Positions 36,331 through 49,220 of a stretch of DNA of 64,000 bases are shown here, one piece after another. The DNA is from Campylorhamphus procurvoides (taxonomy: Eukaryota > Chordata > Aves > Passeriformes > Dendrocolaptidae): contig WBMV01003298.1 in the NCBI GenBank assembly GCA_013396655.1, positions 2,662,312 to 2,726,311 on the forward strand, given 5' to 3'. Within the stretch, counting starts at the first letter, position 1, and each line of letters begins with the position of its first letter. A program made the position numbers and the translations under genes. The notes under the pieces were generated by a model, which saw only the letters and a program-made list of their open reading frames with translations, was not told the DNA's origin and did not search any database.

Positions 36331-38160
36331 GATTTGGTGGGCTGGTGGGAATTCGTTCAAAATCAACTGCATGTTTCCTGAAGCAGAATTCGGCTTTCGA
36401 CAAAACCTCGTGCTTCTCCCCACCCCAGCACAGGGCGCCGGGTACCAGGCAGGGCTGCGCCCCTCGGGACCTCACCCGTTCCCGCCGAGGGGACCTGCCC
36501 GTTCCACCCGAGAGAGGGGGTCGGGCAGGAACCACAGATCACGAACGCATTGGCAGTGGAGGAGAGCCTTGTTCTCCTTCGAGTTGCGCAGTGAGCAAAT
36601 GCTGTGCGAAATATCATCAGGTGAGACCTTAAAGTGCAACACCGGCTCTCCCTGTCCTGCCTTTGGGAGCGGATTTGCGCCCTGTGTAAGGCCTTTCCCC
36701 GTTATCAAAAGACGGCAGGAGGAACGTCACTCTGCCCTGAAGTGCCGGGGGTCCCAAATTCGGTTTTCCCGGAGGGCGCAGGCGGGCGCGGGCACACCGG
36801 TGGCTCCTGACATGGGCAGAGGCTCCTGGCTTCTCAGCTGGTCCCTGTAACCCTTAGGGGTTTTCTGGTAGATGAATTGTTCACCTGCCGTCGTTTAATT
36901 TCCTTCTCTCTCCAACGGGATTTTTGTCAACACACCACATGAATAGCTAATTCGGAACGATCACGAAGTGACGGGGCAGAATCTCACCCTTCTCCTTCAC
37001 AGAGACTATTTTCGGTGACAGGAGGCAGCGCAAAGTGAAAGCGGGCAGGGAGTGGTGCAAACCACCTCGACCCGCGGGCTGGCCCTCGAAGGGCATTTCA
37101 CTGACAATTGATGGGGATCTGGAGTTTGAATGGGGCAGGGGAGACTGAAAAATCCCACCGGGCTTCAGTAAATGGGCTTTGAGCAAGCGTGGAGAGAAGG
37201 TTCGTGATTTTTGGGCTGTTGGGGCTGCTTCCACTTCTTCGGGCAAGCAGTGCGTGCAAAGGTGCTCATTTGGAAGCACGCTGCCGGCTCCGCCGCAGAG
37301 CAGGGTTACTGTCCTGTTGTTTAACATACGGCGCCTGTTTCCTCGTTTTTTCCCAATGATAACTGGATTCTTTTCGTTATTATCGTTTTGTTCCATGAAA
37401 ACCCAAACAATCAATAAAGGACAGGGCGAAGCTGAGCACAACACAAGGCGTAATGTCCTAAGTTATCAAAAGGGTAAAGAAACAAAAAGGAGTCACACGC
37501 TACTCATCTCTTTTTTGTCAGGTGTTGCTTTTAACAAGATGTTCGGGGGGGGGAAATATCAGGCACATGTTGACGGTGTGCTGCGTTTCCTCTGCTCCTT
37601 GCTTTGGAGGTGATATCGCTTGGTGCTTATCAGCGACCATGTCTGTGGCATCTGGTACTCCTGAACGCTCGGGTACAAGTGGTTCCCGCGGTCTGCCCCA
37701 CCGAGGGGCTGCTGTCAGCCCCACGGGAGGATCAGAAGCGGCGCCACCAAAGGCTCGCACAGCCCGGAGAACGAAGTCCCGGGAAATGTTCCCTGCCGCT
37801 GGCTCCCTGGCTAATGAAACACCCCTGGGAGAGGGGTGAGGTCCGGAGGTCTTTCAGGGGCAAGCACGTTGCAGGGTTTTGAGGTTTGGGCAGCTGGAGT
37901 TGTCCCTTGATTCGTTTTCACCGAGGTTTTGAGGCCATACCAGCCCCTTCTGCCTTCAAACCAGCCCCAGGTGGGGCAGGAGGGACGCACGCCCTGCGAG
38001 CGGGAGCGGCCATGGGGATCCCCGATAGTACCAGTGCGAGAGGGGGTTCCCATTCACTTTAATCCGTGTCCTCACGGATTGCCATGGATCCAATGTCCCC
38101 AGGGCCCGACGGGAGGGGCGTGGGGCAGAAGCTTCCCAACCGGGCCGGCAGAAGGGGCCG
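36331..38160. other. Mixed GC-rich and intermediate DNA, no gene seen
   Basis: Contains the second copy of the duplicated element. The part from about 36880 to 37160 is repeat-free with balanced composition, so could be conserved non-coding DNA. Open frames (up to 198 codons on plus from 36254) have no recognisable domain. Confidence 0.45.
36674..36727 (+). repeat. Copy 2 of a duplicated ~55-bp element
   Basis: Same-orientation partner of 34268-34322, about 87% identical. The most conserved part is the 'ctttccccgttat' core followed, after a variable 4-5 bases, by 'gacggcaggaggaa'. Confidence 0.9.
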
Positions 38161-38165
38161 AGGTG

Positions 38166-38277
38166 GGCAGGGACAAGGAAGAGGAAAGGGAGAGGGACAG
38201 GGAGAGGGACAGGGGCAGGGACAGGGGCAGGGAGAGGGAGAGGGACAGGGACAGGGACAGGGAAAGGGACAGGGACG
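38166..38277 (+). repeat. Purine-rich (GGGACA/GGGAGA)n low-complexity tract
   Basis: About 112 bp of imperfect hexamers GGGACA, GGGAGA and GGGGCA. One strand is nearly all G and A with regular C. The several G runs could form a quadruplex or triplex. The Arg/Asp/Glu-rich frame through it is an artefact of the repeat. Confidence 0.93.
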
Positions 38278-39100
38278 GCCTCTCAGTCCCCGGCCTTACA
38301 GGTTGCCTTTGTGGTTCCTGTGGTGCCTCCGAGGTACAGGGACGTTTTTAGAACAGAAGCAGGAGATTTTAAAAGTTAGCAATAAGTTTTTTAAAAACAC
38401 ACAGCATTGCCGATATCTCTTGTATAGCAGCCTCCTGGCCCGGTTGTTGTAGTTCCATTCCACGAAATAGTCCTTCTCTTTCCCTACTCTTTCCTCAAAA
38501 TCAACGAGAATCTTGGTTCTCCTTTTTTTTCTCCTTTTTTTTATAAACCACCCTTCAATTCAGCCCAGTGTTGTCTGGGACAGTCACCAGTTGCCTTAGA
38601 ATAAAAATGGGAACCACTTGTTTAAACATTTTAAGGTCCCAAAATCTCTACGAGCCATCACAGAATTATTTTTTTTTCCCTTCCCGAAGCGAGAAGGGAA
38701 CGAGGGGATTATACACAGGGAGGAATGTCTGCTCCGGCTGCTGCAAGCACCAGAAGATTTTGCTTTGCCTTTTTTTTTTTTTCCCCATCAGTTTTTCCAT
38801 TCCTAGAGGAAAATTTTTCAGTATCTGAATCAAAGTGCATGATTCCAACCTTTTTTTTCACCCATTGTTTTGTTTTATCTCAGCCCTTTTTTCATGTTTT
38901 CATTTAAAAAGTGACAGATTTGGTGGAACTCTCAAGTGTTTCCCATTAGAGGCGGAGAGTTCACCAGTGCGCCTTTCTGATGTTCCACATGACACGTTTC
39001 GGAGTTTGAAGCAAGAGCATACCCTAAGTAGTTGCAGTTGGCCCGATGCGGGCAGGGTTTGTGCCTGCACCTCCCGGACCGCCGCTGCCCTCTGCCGGCC
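38278..39100. other. Intergenic DNA, T-rich stretches
   Basis: AT-rich sequence with T runs near 38525-38545, 38670-38680 and 38770-38785. No gene was recognised. Confidence 0.45.
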
Positions 39101-39150
39101 CCGCATCAACCCGCATCATCCCGCATCACCCCGCATCGCCCCGCATCGCC
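39101..39150 (+). repeat. Five tandem 10-bp units (CCGCATCRYC)
   Basis: Units start at 39101, 39111, 39121, 39131 and 39141, each 'ccgcatc' plus three variable bases, and the array ends in 'ccgccgggg'. It marks the end of the CpG-rich domain. Confidence 0.95.
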
Positions 39151-42100
39151 CCGCCGGGGAGAGCGGCCCCTCCTGCCGAGGGGACTCCGCTCTTCCCACC
39201 GCAGAACGCGCCGTGCTCTCAGCACCGTCCCACTGCCAGAAAACACCCAGAAAAAGCCACGGGGGCGGGAGGTGTTTCCCAGCCTGCGGGACGTTCTTAG
39301 TGCGGTCTTGAAACGTGGGGAATTCCTGGGATATAAATACGCGGTTGCGCATTTCTCCTTTCGCCTGTTCCGTTTCGCTCGCGGATTCTTTTCCTTTTGC
39401 TGCTGCTCTCCCTCTCTCGCCGGTACCACAGGGGGTGCAGCCCTCCCTCCTGACAGCAGGCTTTTACCACTGTTTTGGTGTGCCTTATTTTTAACCACTA
39501 ATCTCTCCTGTAAGGAAAATTCCCTTTATCTAACAAGTCCTTCTGAGTCCTCGTGTTCTGGAGTGTGGCCTTGTACAAATATTAACAAAGCAGTGTGGAG
39601 AGCAGCACTTGCTTAGGAGAACTAGAAGGTGTCAAGTAATCCTCATAGCCAAAATTTCCTCTAAATAAACACAGGATACAATCCTTTGGCAACTGAGATT
39701 TTATAACTGTAGAAAATCTGTTTGTACACACCGACATTTTTGGTGATAAATTAATTTATGTTGCTCAGAGCCAAAAAAACACTGTGTGATCCACTGATCT
39801 CGAGCAAATGAGGATATACCAGCTATTGCCTTCTATTTGAGAAAGAACTGAATATTTATAATTAGGAGAAATGGATTTTGCCAAAGAAAATCAAGTGCAG
39901 TGGATCCTGGAGAAACATAAGGACCAGTGAAATAATTGATGCTGCAGTCAGAAGGAACTCCTGATCTCTCTGCCCTGCCCTGAGCTCCTCGCTGAGGCGT
40001 GGCAGTGGCTCTTCCCTGTTTCAGTTCTGTGCCGGGGCTGGCTGGGGGATTTGTGTGACTGCAAGGGATTCCCCGTGGTCTGAACCAGCCGAGGGAGATT
40101 ACAAAGATGACTCAGCAGGCACCGAAGGATGAACTGTGGGTGTTGTTGCCCGTGTTGCCAACACAGAAATACAGACTGCAAGTGAATCCACCGAGTCTTT
40201 GGCTGCCCACACTGGCTTTGGAGAAGCCATTGCAGTGCCAATGTCATAGCTCTGATGGTGGCATGTCAGGTTTCAGTGGGAAGGACTGAGCTAGGAGAGC
40301 TCTCCACAGTGAACGAACTTGTATATGCCTTAATTTTCCGGGGTTGTTTTTAATTTAGCTCTTTCAGCTTCTGAGTGACAAAGAGTAGAGCAGAGTGAAT
40401 TTTAGACTCACCAGGCACCCACAGCTTGAGCCAGTGCAGTGGGAAATTAAGGTACTGGCTATTTCTGAGACAAAAATGCTCATCTTGCATTGGGAATTCC
40501 AGGAGTGGGAAATTTTTTTGTGGTTTATCTTTGTAGCTATTGTTATATTTGTTTACTGTTCAAGCAAAATTGGGGCGTTGCTGCAATACCACAGCATACA
40601 GAGCAGCCCCAGCTCTCGAGAGCCCCCAGTCAAAATACTTCTGTGATGTTTCCAGACTGTTGGCTACCTCAGGGCAAAGGGCTCCCAGAGAACTTGCCAG
40701 GACTGATGCTCCACGGGTGCAAATCAGCACAGTAGTAACAAAGTCAATGCACTCCCATCATTTAAGGTATGGATTTCTACTTCTATTGACATAGTTGGTT
40801 AATAGCACGTTTAAATTTGTCCTGTGCTTCATGTCACTGTAGCACGGAACAACTGTCATGATTTAACTTTTGTACTTCTTCCCAGAGAACTGAGTGAGAT
40901 GGATCATTTTCTGGTGATCACTCAGTATTTTCTGGCTAGCAGTCAGAAAGAAAACTCAGCCACTTGAGACCCAGGTGTGGCAGAAGTAGGGTAGAAAAGG
41001 TAAACCCCTGTGCATGGCTGTATTCTCAGACTCCTTGGAGGAGGGTGCCTGTGGATTCAGCACCAGTGGATCTGACACAAAGTGAGAACTGTTTTTCTGT
41101 ATCACTTACATTACAGTTGAAATGTGAAATGAGCTCCATGTGGCAGCAGCCAAAGGAAAGAAAAAGGGAAAGAAAAAAAAAAAGAAAAAGGAAGCACTCT
41201 CCAAAAGTTTCAGTTATCCCTTGAAGCTATATTACAACATCTACTGCTCTAATTGAATCAGTGTGAGAACTTTTCCCCTCCATTTAGATCACTGCTAGTC
41301 TCTGTCCACTTTTCCCTGGAGACATACACATTTGATACCAAGATGTGCTGGGGACACCCACACCTAGGGTAGGATTTTAACTTTTGGTTTAACGTTTTAA
41401 CTGTTGAAAAGGAAATGTCAATTCTTACATGCCTTTGCCAGAATCCAGTATGATGTTCTCCCTCTTCTCTCCCCTTCTTTATAGACTTTGCACCAGGGTG
41501 TGACTGCAGGAAAGTTTTGGCTGAGTAAAGGCTACTAGATCTGCTCTGAGGATGCAATAGATTAATGAATCATTTCTAGGGAGTTTGTTGGGATGAATTC
41601 AATAAAGCTTAGAAATACTGACGGTGTCTGTGAAGGGCCCATAAACAAGGCTAATGGTAATGAAGGAGCAATGTGGTCTCCATGCTGCCCAAACCCTACC
41701 ACCCTCTTAGCTCTGATGGGGAGCAGCATGTGAGGGTTTCTTTTTCACCTGTGAAGGGATGAGAAGCAAAGCCCACTCAGCATTGTGAGCCCTCATTTGT
41801 TACATTTACAGAGTATTTTTAGAAGTGTGGAGAAAATCTCTACACATTTCAAAGTATCAATGCTTTTACATAACACAAAATTACTTGACAGCTCAGAAAG
41901 CCAAAGCAATCGATACCCCAATACAGGTCTGTTCTGTAAGTACTCACATGTGCGAAACAATACGTGATCCACAAAAACATATGGCTCTTGTATCAAATAC
42001 GTGGACTCAAGTTGAATTATGAAGACTTTGAAAAGGTCCTCAGTTTAAATGTACATGGCTCTCTGAAATGTCCAGCTAGGTTTAGTGCAACAATTAAAAA

Positions 42101-42154
42101 CAGATAGATTGTCAGGATGCATTGATCAGGGGTAGAATTAATTCAGTATGAAAG
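39151..42154. other. Intergenic DNA, no gene seen
   Basis: GC content falls back to background after about 39450. An A/G-rich tract lies at 41155-41205. Short open frames only; no domain, RNA gene or repeat family recognised. Confidence 0.5.
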
Positions 42155-42360
42155 AAATGAGTGACTGGGAATGAGACAGAAAAGCAGAAGCAGCAGGAAA
42201 GGAGTAAGGATGAGTGGAGAGACTAAATGCTAATAAAGGGGGGTAGAGAGAGCAAGGAGTAGAAGGCAGGGGGGAAGAAAGACATGAAATAAAGGAGAGA
42301 GAGAGGAAAAATAAAGAAAATGTATGAGATACAAAAGAGAAGGAGAGCTGCAAGAAAAAT
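42155..42360 (+). repeat. Purine-rich (GA/GGA/AAAG) tract
   Basis: About 200 bp in which the plus strand is mostly G and A, including a short GAGAGAGAG run near 42294-42305. The minus-strand frame through it is Ser/Leu/Phe-rich and is an artefact. Confidence 0.75.
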
Positions 42361-45300
42361 AATGACATTTTATTTTGTAATCTGGCAGCTTTCACTTTAG
42401 GGGAACAAAGCCAGCAGCAGACCTGAAGGCTACTACTGATGTACTGAAAGTATGTGAGACAGTTTTACTTCGATTGTCATATATATGTGTGTGATAACAT
42501 ATAATTATATCCATAGAATGACACAGAAATTGCAGCCTTCCTGGGGATCTTCCACTGTTCCCCATACTCACATTTTTGTCCATGCTCAGAGTTTTCCCTC
42601 CACTGCCATGTGTCCAGCAGCAGTAATGCCCTTCCACGTGTGACACTGTGAGCCAGAGCTTTCTGTTTCAGTCTGCTGTTTTTTTCTGTATCGTTTTCTA
42701 AAAGCTGGAAATGGGGGTTCTGGCTCCCCTGTTCTGCAGCCCCAACTTCAGGGCTGTCCACTGAGATATCTCTGTTGTTTGAAATCACTGTTTCCTTATG
42801 TTGATATTCATGGCAACGTTTTCATTTTGCACCGGCTGACCCAAAACATGTCAAATGTTTTATTGTTGAATTAGTTGGGGGATGGTGCGCTATTGTTTCT
42901 GTCTTGTCTGTCCTTATACATGCAAGTTAAATGGCATCACTTTTCAAACATTTTAGGGCTAGAAGAGTCATTGAGTGATATTGAAATCTATTTACCAGAT
43001 GGTTTGACAATGTTAATTGCAGAATCTACCTGCCCCCCCTAAAATAAGCCCTTTCTTACTATAACATCATCTTCTGCCTTTGGCTTGGGCACTGCTGGGA
43101 CCATCAGTTGCATATCTTTGACTAAGACTGTTTATGCTCTTGCTTGGTAAATTGTGCTCAGTTATTGTATGAGGAATAACGCACTTGGCAAACTAACATG
43201 GATTGGATGTGATCATCCATTTGGCTTAGGAAGGCTGTCTCAGGGAGAAAGGAGCAATAGATGAGGTTTCTGGCTTGGGCAGATAGGTGTGACACATTTC
43301 TCTAGACAGCTGAGCATCCCCAGGAATTTTTGATTCTTGCTGGAGTGGCTGTGCTGCCGAACCTCCTTGCCATGTGCTTGTCCATGTGCTGGGCTGACCC
43401 CTCTCATTACACCAAATATGCATTCTCTGGATCTTTGTAGCTGATCACAAGATTAATTTCAAAGCTGTCCACAGTCCCTGCGTGTGCCCTTCCCTTGCCT
43501 GAGGTCAAACTGTCACATCCACCACATTTAGGATGTTGAGGATAGTGCAAAGTGTCCTACTCTTGCATGGTGATTGGTTTGCTGCTGGATGTGTTCAGTG
43601 TGTGATCTTACCCATACAACCAGCTCCAGGGCTTGCTCCAAGCCCTAGTTTTGGGTGTGCCATTCCAGCATCATTTTTGTTCTGGCCTTAGACTCTCTCA
43701 CCAGGGTGTGAGGGAGCTCAGATTCCTTTAGTCTCCACACTGTGGAAAGTTTCCTCTTCCCCAAAGGTATCCTCAAGTCCTCCCATGACCGTGTTTGTCT
43801 CTTGTTCCTTCAAAGAGAGCCCCTTTTGGAGGAGTCCAAGGATTTTGTACTTCAGGGTTGGATACTTTATTTCCTGGTGCTGTTGGAAATGGCACCTCTG
43901 CTCTTTTAGTGACCTATATGCTTCATTCCTATGCCCTGTTACAGATGGCATTGGTCAAATCACCTCGCCCAGGGTACAGTTTTCTAGTTTAAGCATGGTG
44001 CACAGGTTCATGAACATTACATGGTTAATCTGTAATTTTCCTAAAAACAAAATGGTTCCTGGCCATTGCTGGGTCATTTCTGAATATCTTTTCTTCTGTG
44101 TCTGATGCCAATCAGAGCTAAATTTTGCCCTTCTCCCTCATCATTTCCCTGTTTCATTTCTCATCATTCTAGTAGTCCTGCTATGATGACAAGAAACAGA
44201 AACATGGATGTTTAACACTTAACAATATCTTATTGTCTTACTGCTTTTGGAAAAGGGAATGGAAGAGGAAAAACCTCACATAGGGCTATAAACAAAACAG
44301 AAGGAAGTGAGTTCACTGTCCATGGGAAAGCACAGTTTCCCTGTGAAGGAGATTTTTGTTTCACTTGAGGGCAAATGCACCACTGCTCTGGTACTGAGCA
44401 GTTCTTTTCAGCAGACTGCACTGCTGAAAAACTTGTCAGGAAACCCTAAATATGCCTTGGGTACCTTGAGAGCATTTCTGATGAACATGAGGCTTGTGGA
44501 GTCTGAGGCAAAATGAAAACATCATCAGAGCACTGGGGATGGACTGGTTAAAAGCCCCACGAAAGAAGTCTACAAACTTGTTGAGCTTTGTGATAATAGC
44601 AAATAAACACATTATGTAATGCCTCAAGTTTGATACAGCACAAATCTAACTGAGCATCCTCATTTTATTCCCTTCCTCCAGAAGATGGCAAAAGTTAGCT
44701 GGACTTAACACAGACAGATGGAGGAAAATGTTCCAGGACTGTTTGTGCTGTCCTCCAGTTTCAGCTCACCAATGGTTTAATGCTCCAGCTGGAAGGGTTG
44801 AGCCCAAACCCAGTGAGATAAGGGGTTGTTTGGAACAACCAGGCACTGCAGCTCCAGCCCGGCAGGGGGGCTGGGTGAGATGCCACTCCAGGCAGCAGAA
44901 GGGGCTGCTGGGCTGCAGCGAGTGCTCCAGGAGCCATGCAAGTCTCAGCCAAACATTTCCCTTCACTGCGGGGGAAATTGTCAGTGACATCTCCATGGAG
45001 ATCACAGCCAGAAATGCAGCTGTGAGTTTAAATTTTGTGCACAAAATATGAGAGACACGAACTGCAGTATTTGTTAGTGCTCATAATATTACAGATCTTC
45101 TGCTGAGATTTGCTCCTGGAGTACTGAAGAGGTTAGTTCCCACTAACACACCGTATATTTTGGCTAGGACAGCGTGGAGAACTCGCATTCACAGAGGAAC
45201 CCTGATGAAAAAGAGGAAAGAATATATAACAAATATATAGAAAGAACAGATTAGGTACGGATTTGGCAACCAGAATTTTTTTTCCATCTCAGCAAGGAAC

Positions 45301-46581
45301 TCTTGAAAAAAGGAAAGAAATACTACTAATAAGATCAGAAGAGACAAAAGAATAAGCTTTTATTTCTCATGTAGTTAGTTTATTTTGTTCCTATATTTAG
45401 CTGCTCTGGCACTTTACAATTTCAACATCGGGAAAATGTGAGAGTATTTGAGTAAAGTGATATGCTGAAGTCAAGAGGCTTCCTGCCAGCAGAGAAGGAG
45501 AACTGAGGACTGCTTGTCTCAGGGATGCTCCTGAGGTGCTTCAGCTTAACCTGGTGCTTATCCCATGGTGAAGTTCTAATTTGCTTCCAAACAAATTTGT
45601 CCTGCCAATTTTTCCAGCTGAAGGGTTTTGGCAGCTGCTGTAGCCAACCTGTGGATGTTTGAAGTGGGTTTGTGCCCATGCCTATGGAAGGGAAGGGAGC
45701 AAAGGGCCAGTTTGGAGGGTGTTTGACACATTGCAAAAGCCAACACATCAGAAAGCTGTGCTAACAACACAAGAGCCCTTGGCAACTATTCCCTTCTAAA
45801 TGTCCTCCAAGAGGAGGCAGGCTATGTCCCTAGTTCCCAGAAACTCCAGCTGCCTTCTTAGAGACCTTGCAGCAAGGCAGGACCAGAACTGGGGCAAGGG
45901 CAGGTGAGTCCCCACCTGTGCTGTATGTGGAGTTTTGGGGTTGGACGAGATGGTCCCATTTGAACACACGTTTTTTCCTTTGGATAGTGTTCAATATATC
46001 AGCCACATTGCTTGATCCACAGTAAGGTAGTGATTGTGTCTTCTGTTATGAGAAAATGTTTGTGTCACAGTTGACTTCTTCAAGGTCATATCCTTATTAT
46101 TCAAGCGGACTGGGAAATTTTAACAAAGTGATTCCCTGGGCCTTCACTCCCTGAGAAAATGTGAATTTATCAGAATAAAACCTTGATTTTTTCATTTTGA
46201 AGTCTCTCAGCATGTCAAAATATTGTTTCCCATCCAGAAGCAGGAAAAAAATGTTATCTCAACATTTTTGGCTGAGTTGGGTTTTTTTCTGGGTAATTCA
46301 AATGCACAGAAGGAATGTTGCCAACTGGCTGTTTTTAGTAGCATGAGGAACAATACCAGCCACGGGGAAGGACCCTGCATCCATTGAAGTGACACAGCAA
46401 CACTGCCTGTCAAGAGCTGATTCTGATCATGTTGGCAGAGCCCTGCAACTGCTGCTGGAGGAGTTCAGTCCCACCGGCTGCGTCATCCATGGTTTCCCTG
46501 GCGGTGCGGCAGAGGAAGCAGGGACACAATAGCTACAGCGGTAGGAAGCTTTCTAGCCTCACCCCTGCTTCCTCCCCACAG
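42361..46581. other. Intergenic DNA, no gene seen
   Basis: Mixed-composition sequence without a recognised gene. A short segment at 45938-45957 resembles the 'ttggacgagatgg' part of CR1 but lacks the terminal octamers, so I do not call it. Open frames are at most 108 codons. Confidence 0.5.
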
Positions 46582-46711
46582 CAGGGGGATCACCTGCCTG
46601 TCCACTCCTCGCTGCTGGGTTCACCTTCCTACAATCCCTCTGCTCTGGCAGCTCTGCTTTGGATAGAGGGAGTCACGACCAAAATCCTGCAGAAATGAGA
46701 CCGTTCTTGAG
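46582..46711 (+). other. Weak exon-like segment
   Basis: A strong acceptor (a C/T-rich tract ending 'cctccccacag') precedes 46582, and a fair donor GAG|GTATGT follows 46711, enclosing 130 nt. One frame is open throughout. The peptide matches nothing I know, and such pairs arise by chance in long non-coding DNA. Confidence 0.15.
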
Positions 46712-48820
46712 GTATGTATTTACCAGTGCACTGCTGCAAGCCCTGAAGAAGCTGCTGCAGCATTAATAGCTCTGCTGCTGCCAGATGAAAGCAGGAGAGT
46801 ATTCAGATCTAATAAATCAACAGATGTTAAAGCAATTTCTGCCTTCTCTGTTATATTGCACATCAACGAGAATGTGGTAAAGTGCTTTTTTGTACCATTT
46901 AGCGTCTTACATTTCAGCACATCTTGCAAGTGTGCAATAGGAGAGTGGAATGTTACTATATTTGTACTTGCAGATTTGGAATGAGAATAAAATCTGGAGA
47001 GATGCAATGTGCACATGGAATGTTTTCCAGAGGGCTGAGGCTGAGGGAACCCAGCACAGTGAAGTCTGAGCTGTCTTGAAACTTCAGGCTGCAAATGCAG
47101 GGAGGCAGAGCACATATGGGTTTTGAAATGGAACTGAAAACTGTAGAAACTTGTAGCTGCTTCTCCAAACCTGCTTAACTGTGGGATCACAGGTACCATT
47201 GTAAAAGACTGAAATAGTGTGTTTTTGCAGTTTATCTCAAAGTATGTTGTTGCTTCATCTTGTCTCCTTGGATATGGGTGATGGCCCTCTGGCTAGTCAC
47301 TTCAGGAGGGAGCTGTTGCCACTGCAAGGGCTGTTTTTAGGGAAACCTGGCTTTTACTCTTGAAGCCTAGTGGGGACATGATACAGCCCTGTCTCACTGC
47401 AGCCATGGTACTGGGCATCTCTCCCTGCACTTCTCTCAGCAGTTTTCTGTTAGATCCTTAATGGTGAGATCTCTGGAGTCACCACAAACCTTTAGTCAGC
47501 ACAGGTGCTCTCCTGTTACATCAAGGCCCTGAGGGTACTAATAGGCCCCAATTAGCCCAAACAGTCTTCCCTGGGGTCTCTGCTCAGAAGCCTCTTTCAG
47601 CTTATCCTGGAGCCACAGGACAGGAGTGCTGGTTCTCCAGCTGTAGTCACACCGATGTCTGGATTGGACCCAACCCATTGACTGATGCTGTGGCCTCTCC
47701 TCAGACCTGCCTTGTCACTATGGACCTGCCCTGGAGACCTGGAGTGGACAGGCATGTTGCTAGAGCGGTGAGGAACCAGCAGCCCTGGCTGCATTTTGGT
47801 GTGGGAGATGGGTCTAATGCTTAACTTGCCCATATTTGTGAAAGGGAAGTGAGTTCTGTCCAGAGGTGAAGAAACCCTTTTTTAATAGGCACAGAAGTCC
47901 TTCCTGGTAATTTGTGCAAGCAGGGTCAGTGTGTCCTAGAACGTGGAGATGTCTTGCAGAGGCAAAAAGGATAAAATTCACATCTCTCTTAACCTATTTT
48001 CCAGTATTTCTCCTCAGTTAGCTTGTTTGAATGTTATCTTTCCTTTCTAGTTTTACTTCTCTGCTCCTGCCCAGCTCTGCTTTGTCCTTCTTAAGAATAA
48101 CACCAGCTTTGAGGTCTTCTTTGCCTGCTCAGCCCCTGTGCTTTGCTGGCAGTGCTCTTTGTGTCCAGCAGAGGCTGCCTTTGCAGTTCACAGAGTTCCA
48201 GGGTGCAAGGGTGAACTGATTTCTCTCCTTCCAGAAGACCTTTAGACTTTTCCCTTTGATGGTTGAAGCCGAACCGACCATATTTAACAAGCCCACAGCT
48301 CCAAGGGGTTTTCCATTGCAGTTCAGCCACTTCTTGCCCTCTGGCCAAGCTGCAGGAGGATGTGTCCCTTCTCTCCTGAAGTCCAGTCCCATCCCAATCC
48401 CTCTGCCACCGAGCTACAGAGGCTAACAGGGACAGTGCTGCAGAGGGACTGGAGCCAGCCTGGCCTCCTCAGCTGGAGTGTTACCTTAAAGGCAGCTGGA
48501 AGGAGGTTGGGCCAGGAAAGGCTGTAGCACATGTAGGTGAAAACACAGACACAGAGGGAAAGGCTTTGGATGTTGCAAAGCCTGGATGTTGTACTAACAT
48601 TTAATATGTCTATTCTTTTAAGGAACAGATGAGTACATACATATTGTTTTATTGTTAAATGGTTTTTTTTACACCATGCATGAGGAATCCCTCTCAGTGT
48701 ACCTGGAGATCTAGCACTGAGCACTGGTTTACAGCCAAAATGTGTAGAAAAGAGGCCAGAGAGCAGAGCCTTATGCTGTCCCCCACTGCCCACCACAGAG
48801 TGGTCCCAGCTCCTCCATCC
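46712..48820. other. Intergenic DNA, no gene seen
   Basis: No recognisable gene, RNA or repeat family. The frames present are short, the longest 159 codons on minus at 46720-47199, with no domain. Confidence 0.5.
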
Positions 48821-49090
48821 CAGTGTGACCAATCCCAGCTCCCCCCCATCCCGGTGTCCCCGCTCCCCCATCCCACCGCCAGGTGGCACCGCGTGTCCCC
48901 GCGGGCGGTGCCGGCCCCCGTGGCCGGGCAGGGACGGGAGGAGCCCCGAGGAGCGCGGTCCAGGCACACCGCCCGCCCCGGTCCCGTCCCGGTACAGTGG
49001 GGACCCCCGTGCCCCTGCCCGCATCCCGCGCCCGCCTCTCCCGCCGGGGCTTTTCGGCAGCCCTGGCAGGGAAATAAGGAACAAATGCTG
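48821..49090. other. Small CpG-rich patch next to the minisatellite
   Basis: GC-rich, CpG-bearing sequence of about 270 bp with open frames on both strands. It stands alone in AT-richer DNA directly before the 41-bp tandem array; subtelomere-like GC-rich minisatellites often have such flanks. No promoter element was recognised. Confidence 0.35.
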
Positions 49091-49220
49091 GGATTTCGGT
49101 GTCAGCCGAATGTGTGGCTGTAAAGTGTCGGGTGCGGAGGGGCCCTGACTCTGCTCGAGCTGCTGGAGGGCAAACCCAACACTCGGGGGGCTCAGCAGGT
49201 GTGAGGAAACCTCAGCAATA

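Noticed and set aside
45938..45957. CR1-like 'ttggacgagatgg' segment
   Set aside because: Too short and without the CR1 terminal octamers seen at 2.9 kb; could be chance.
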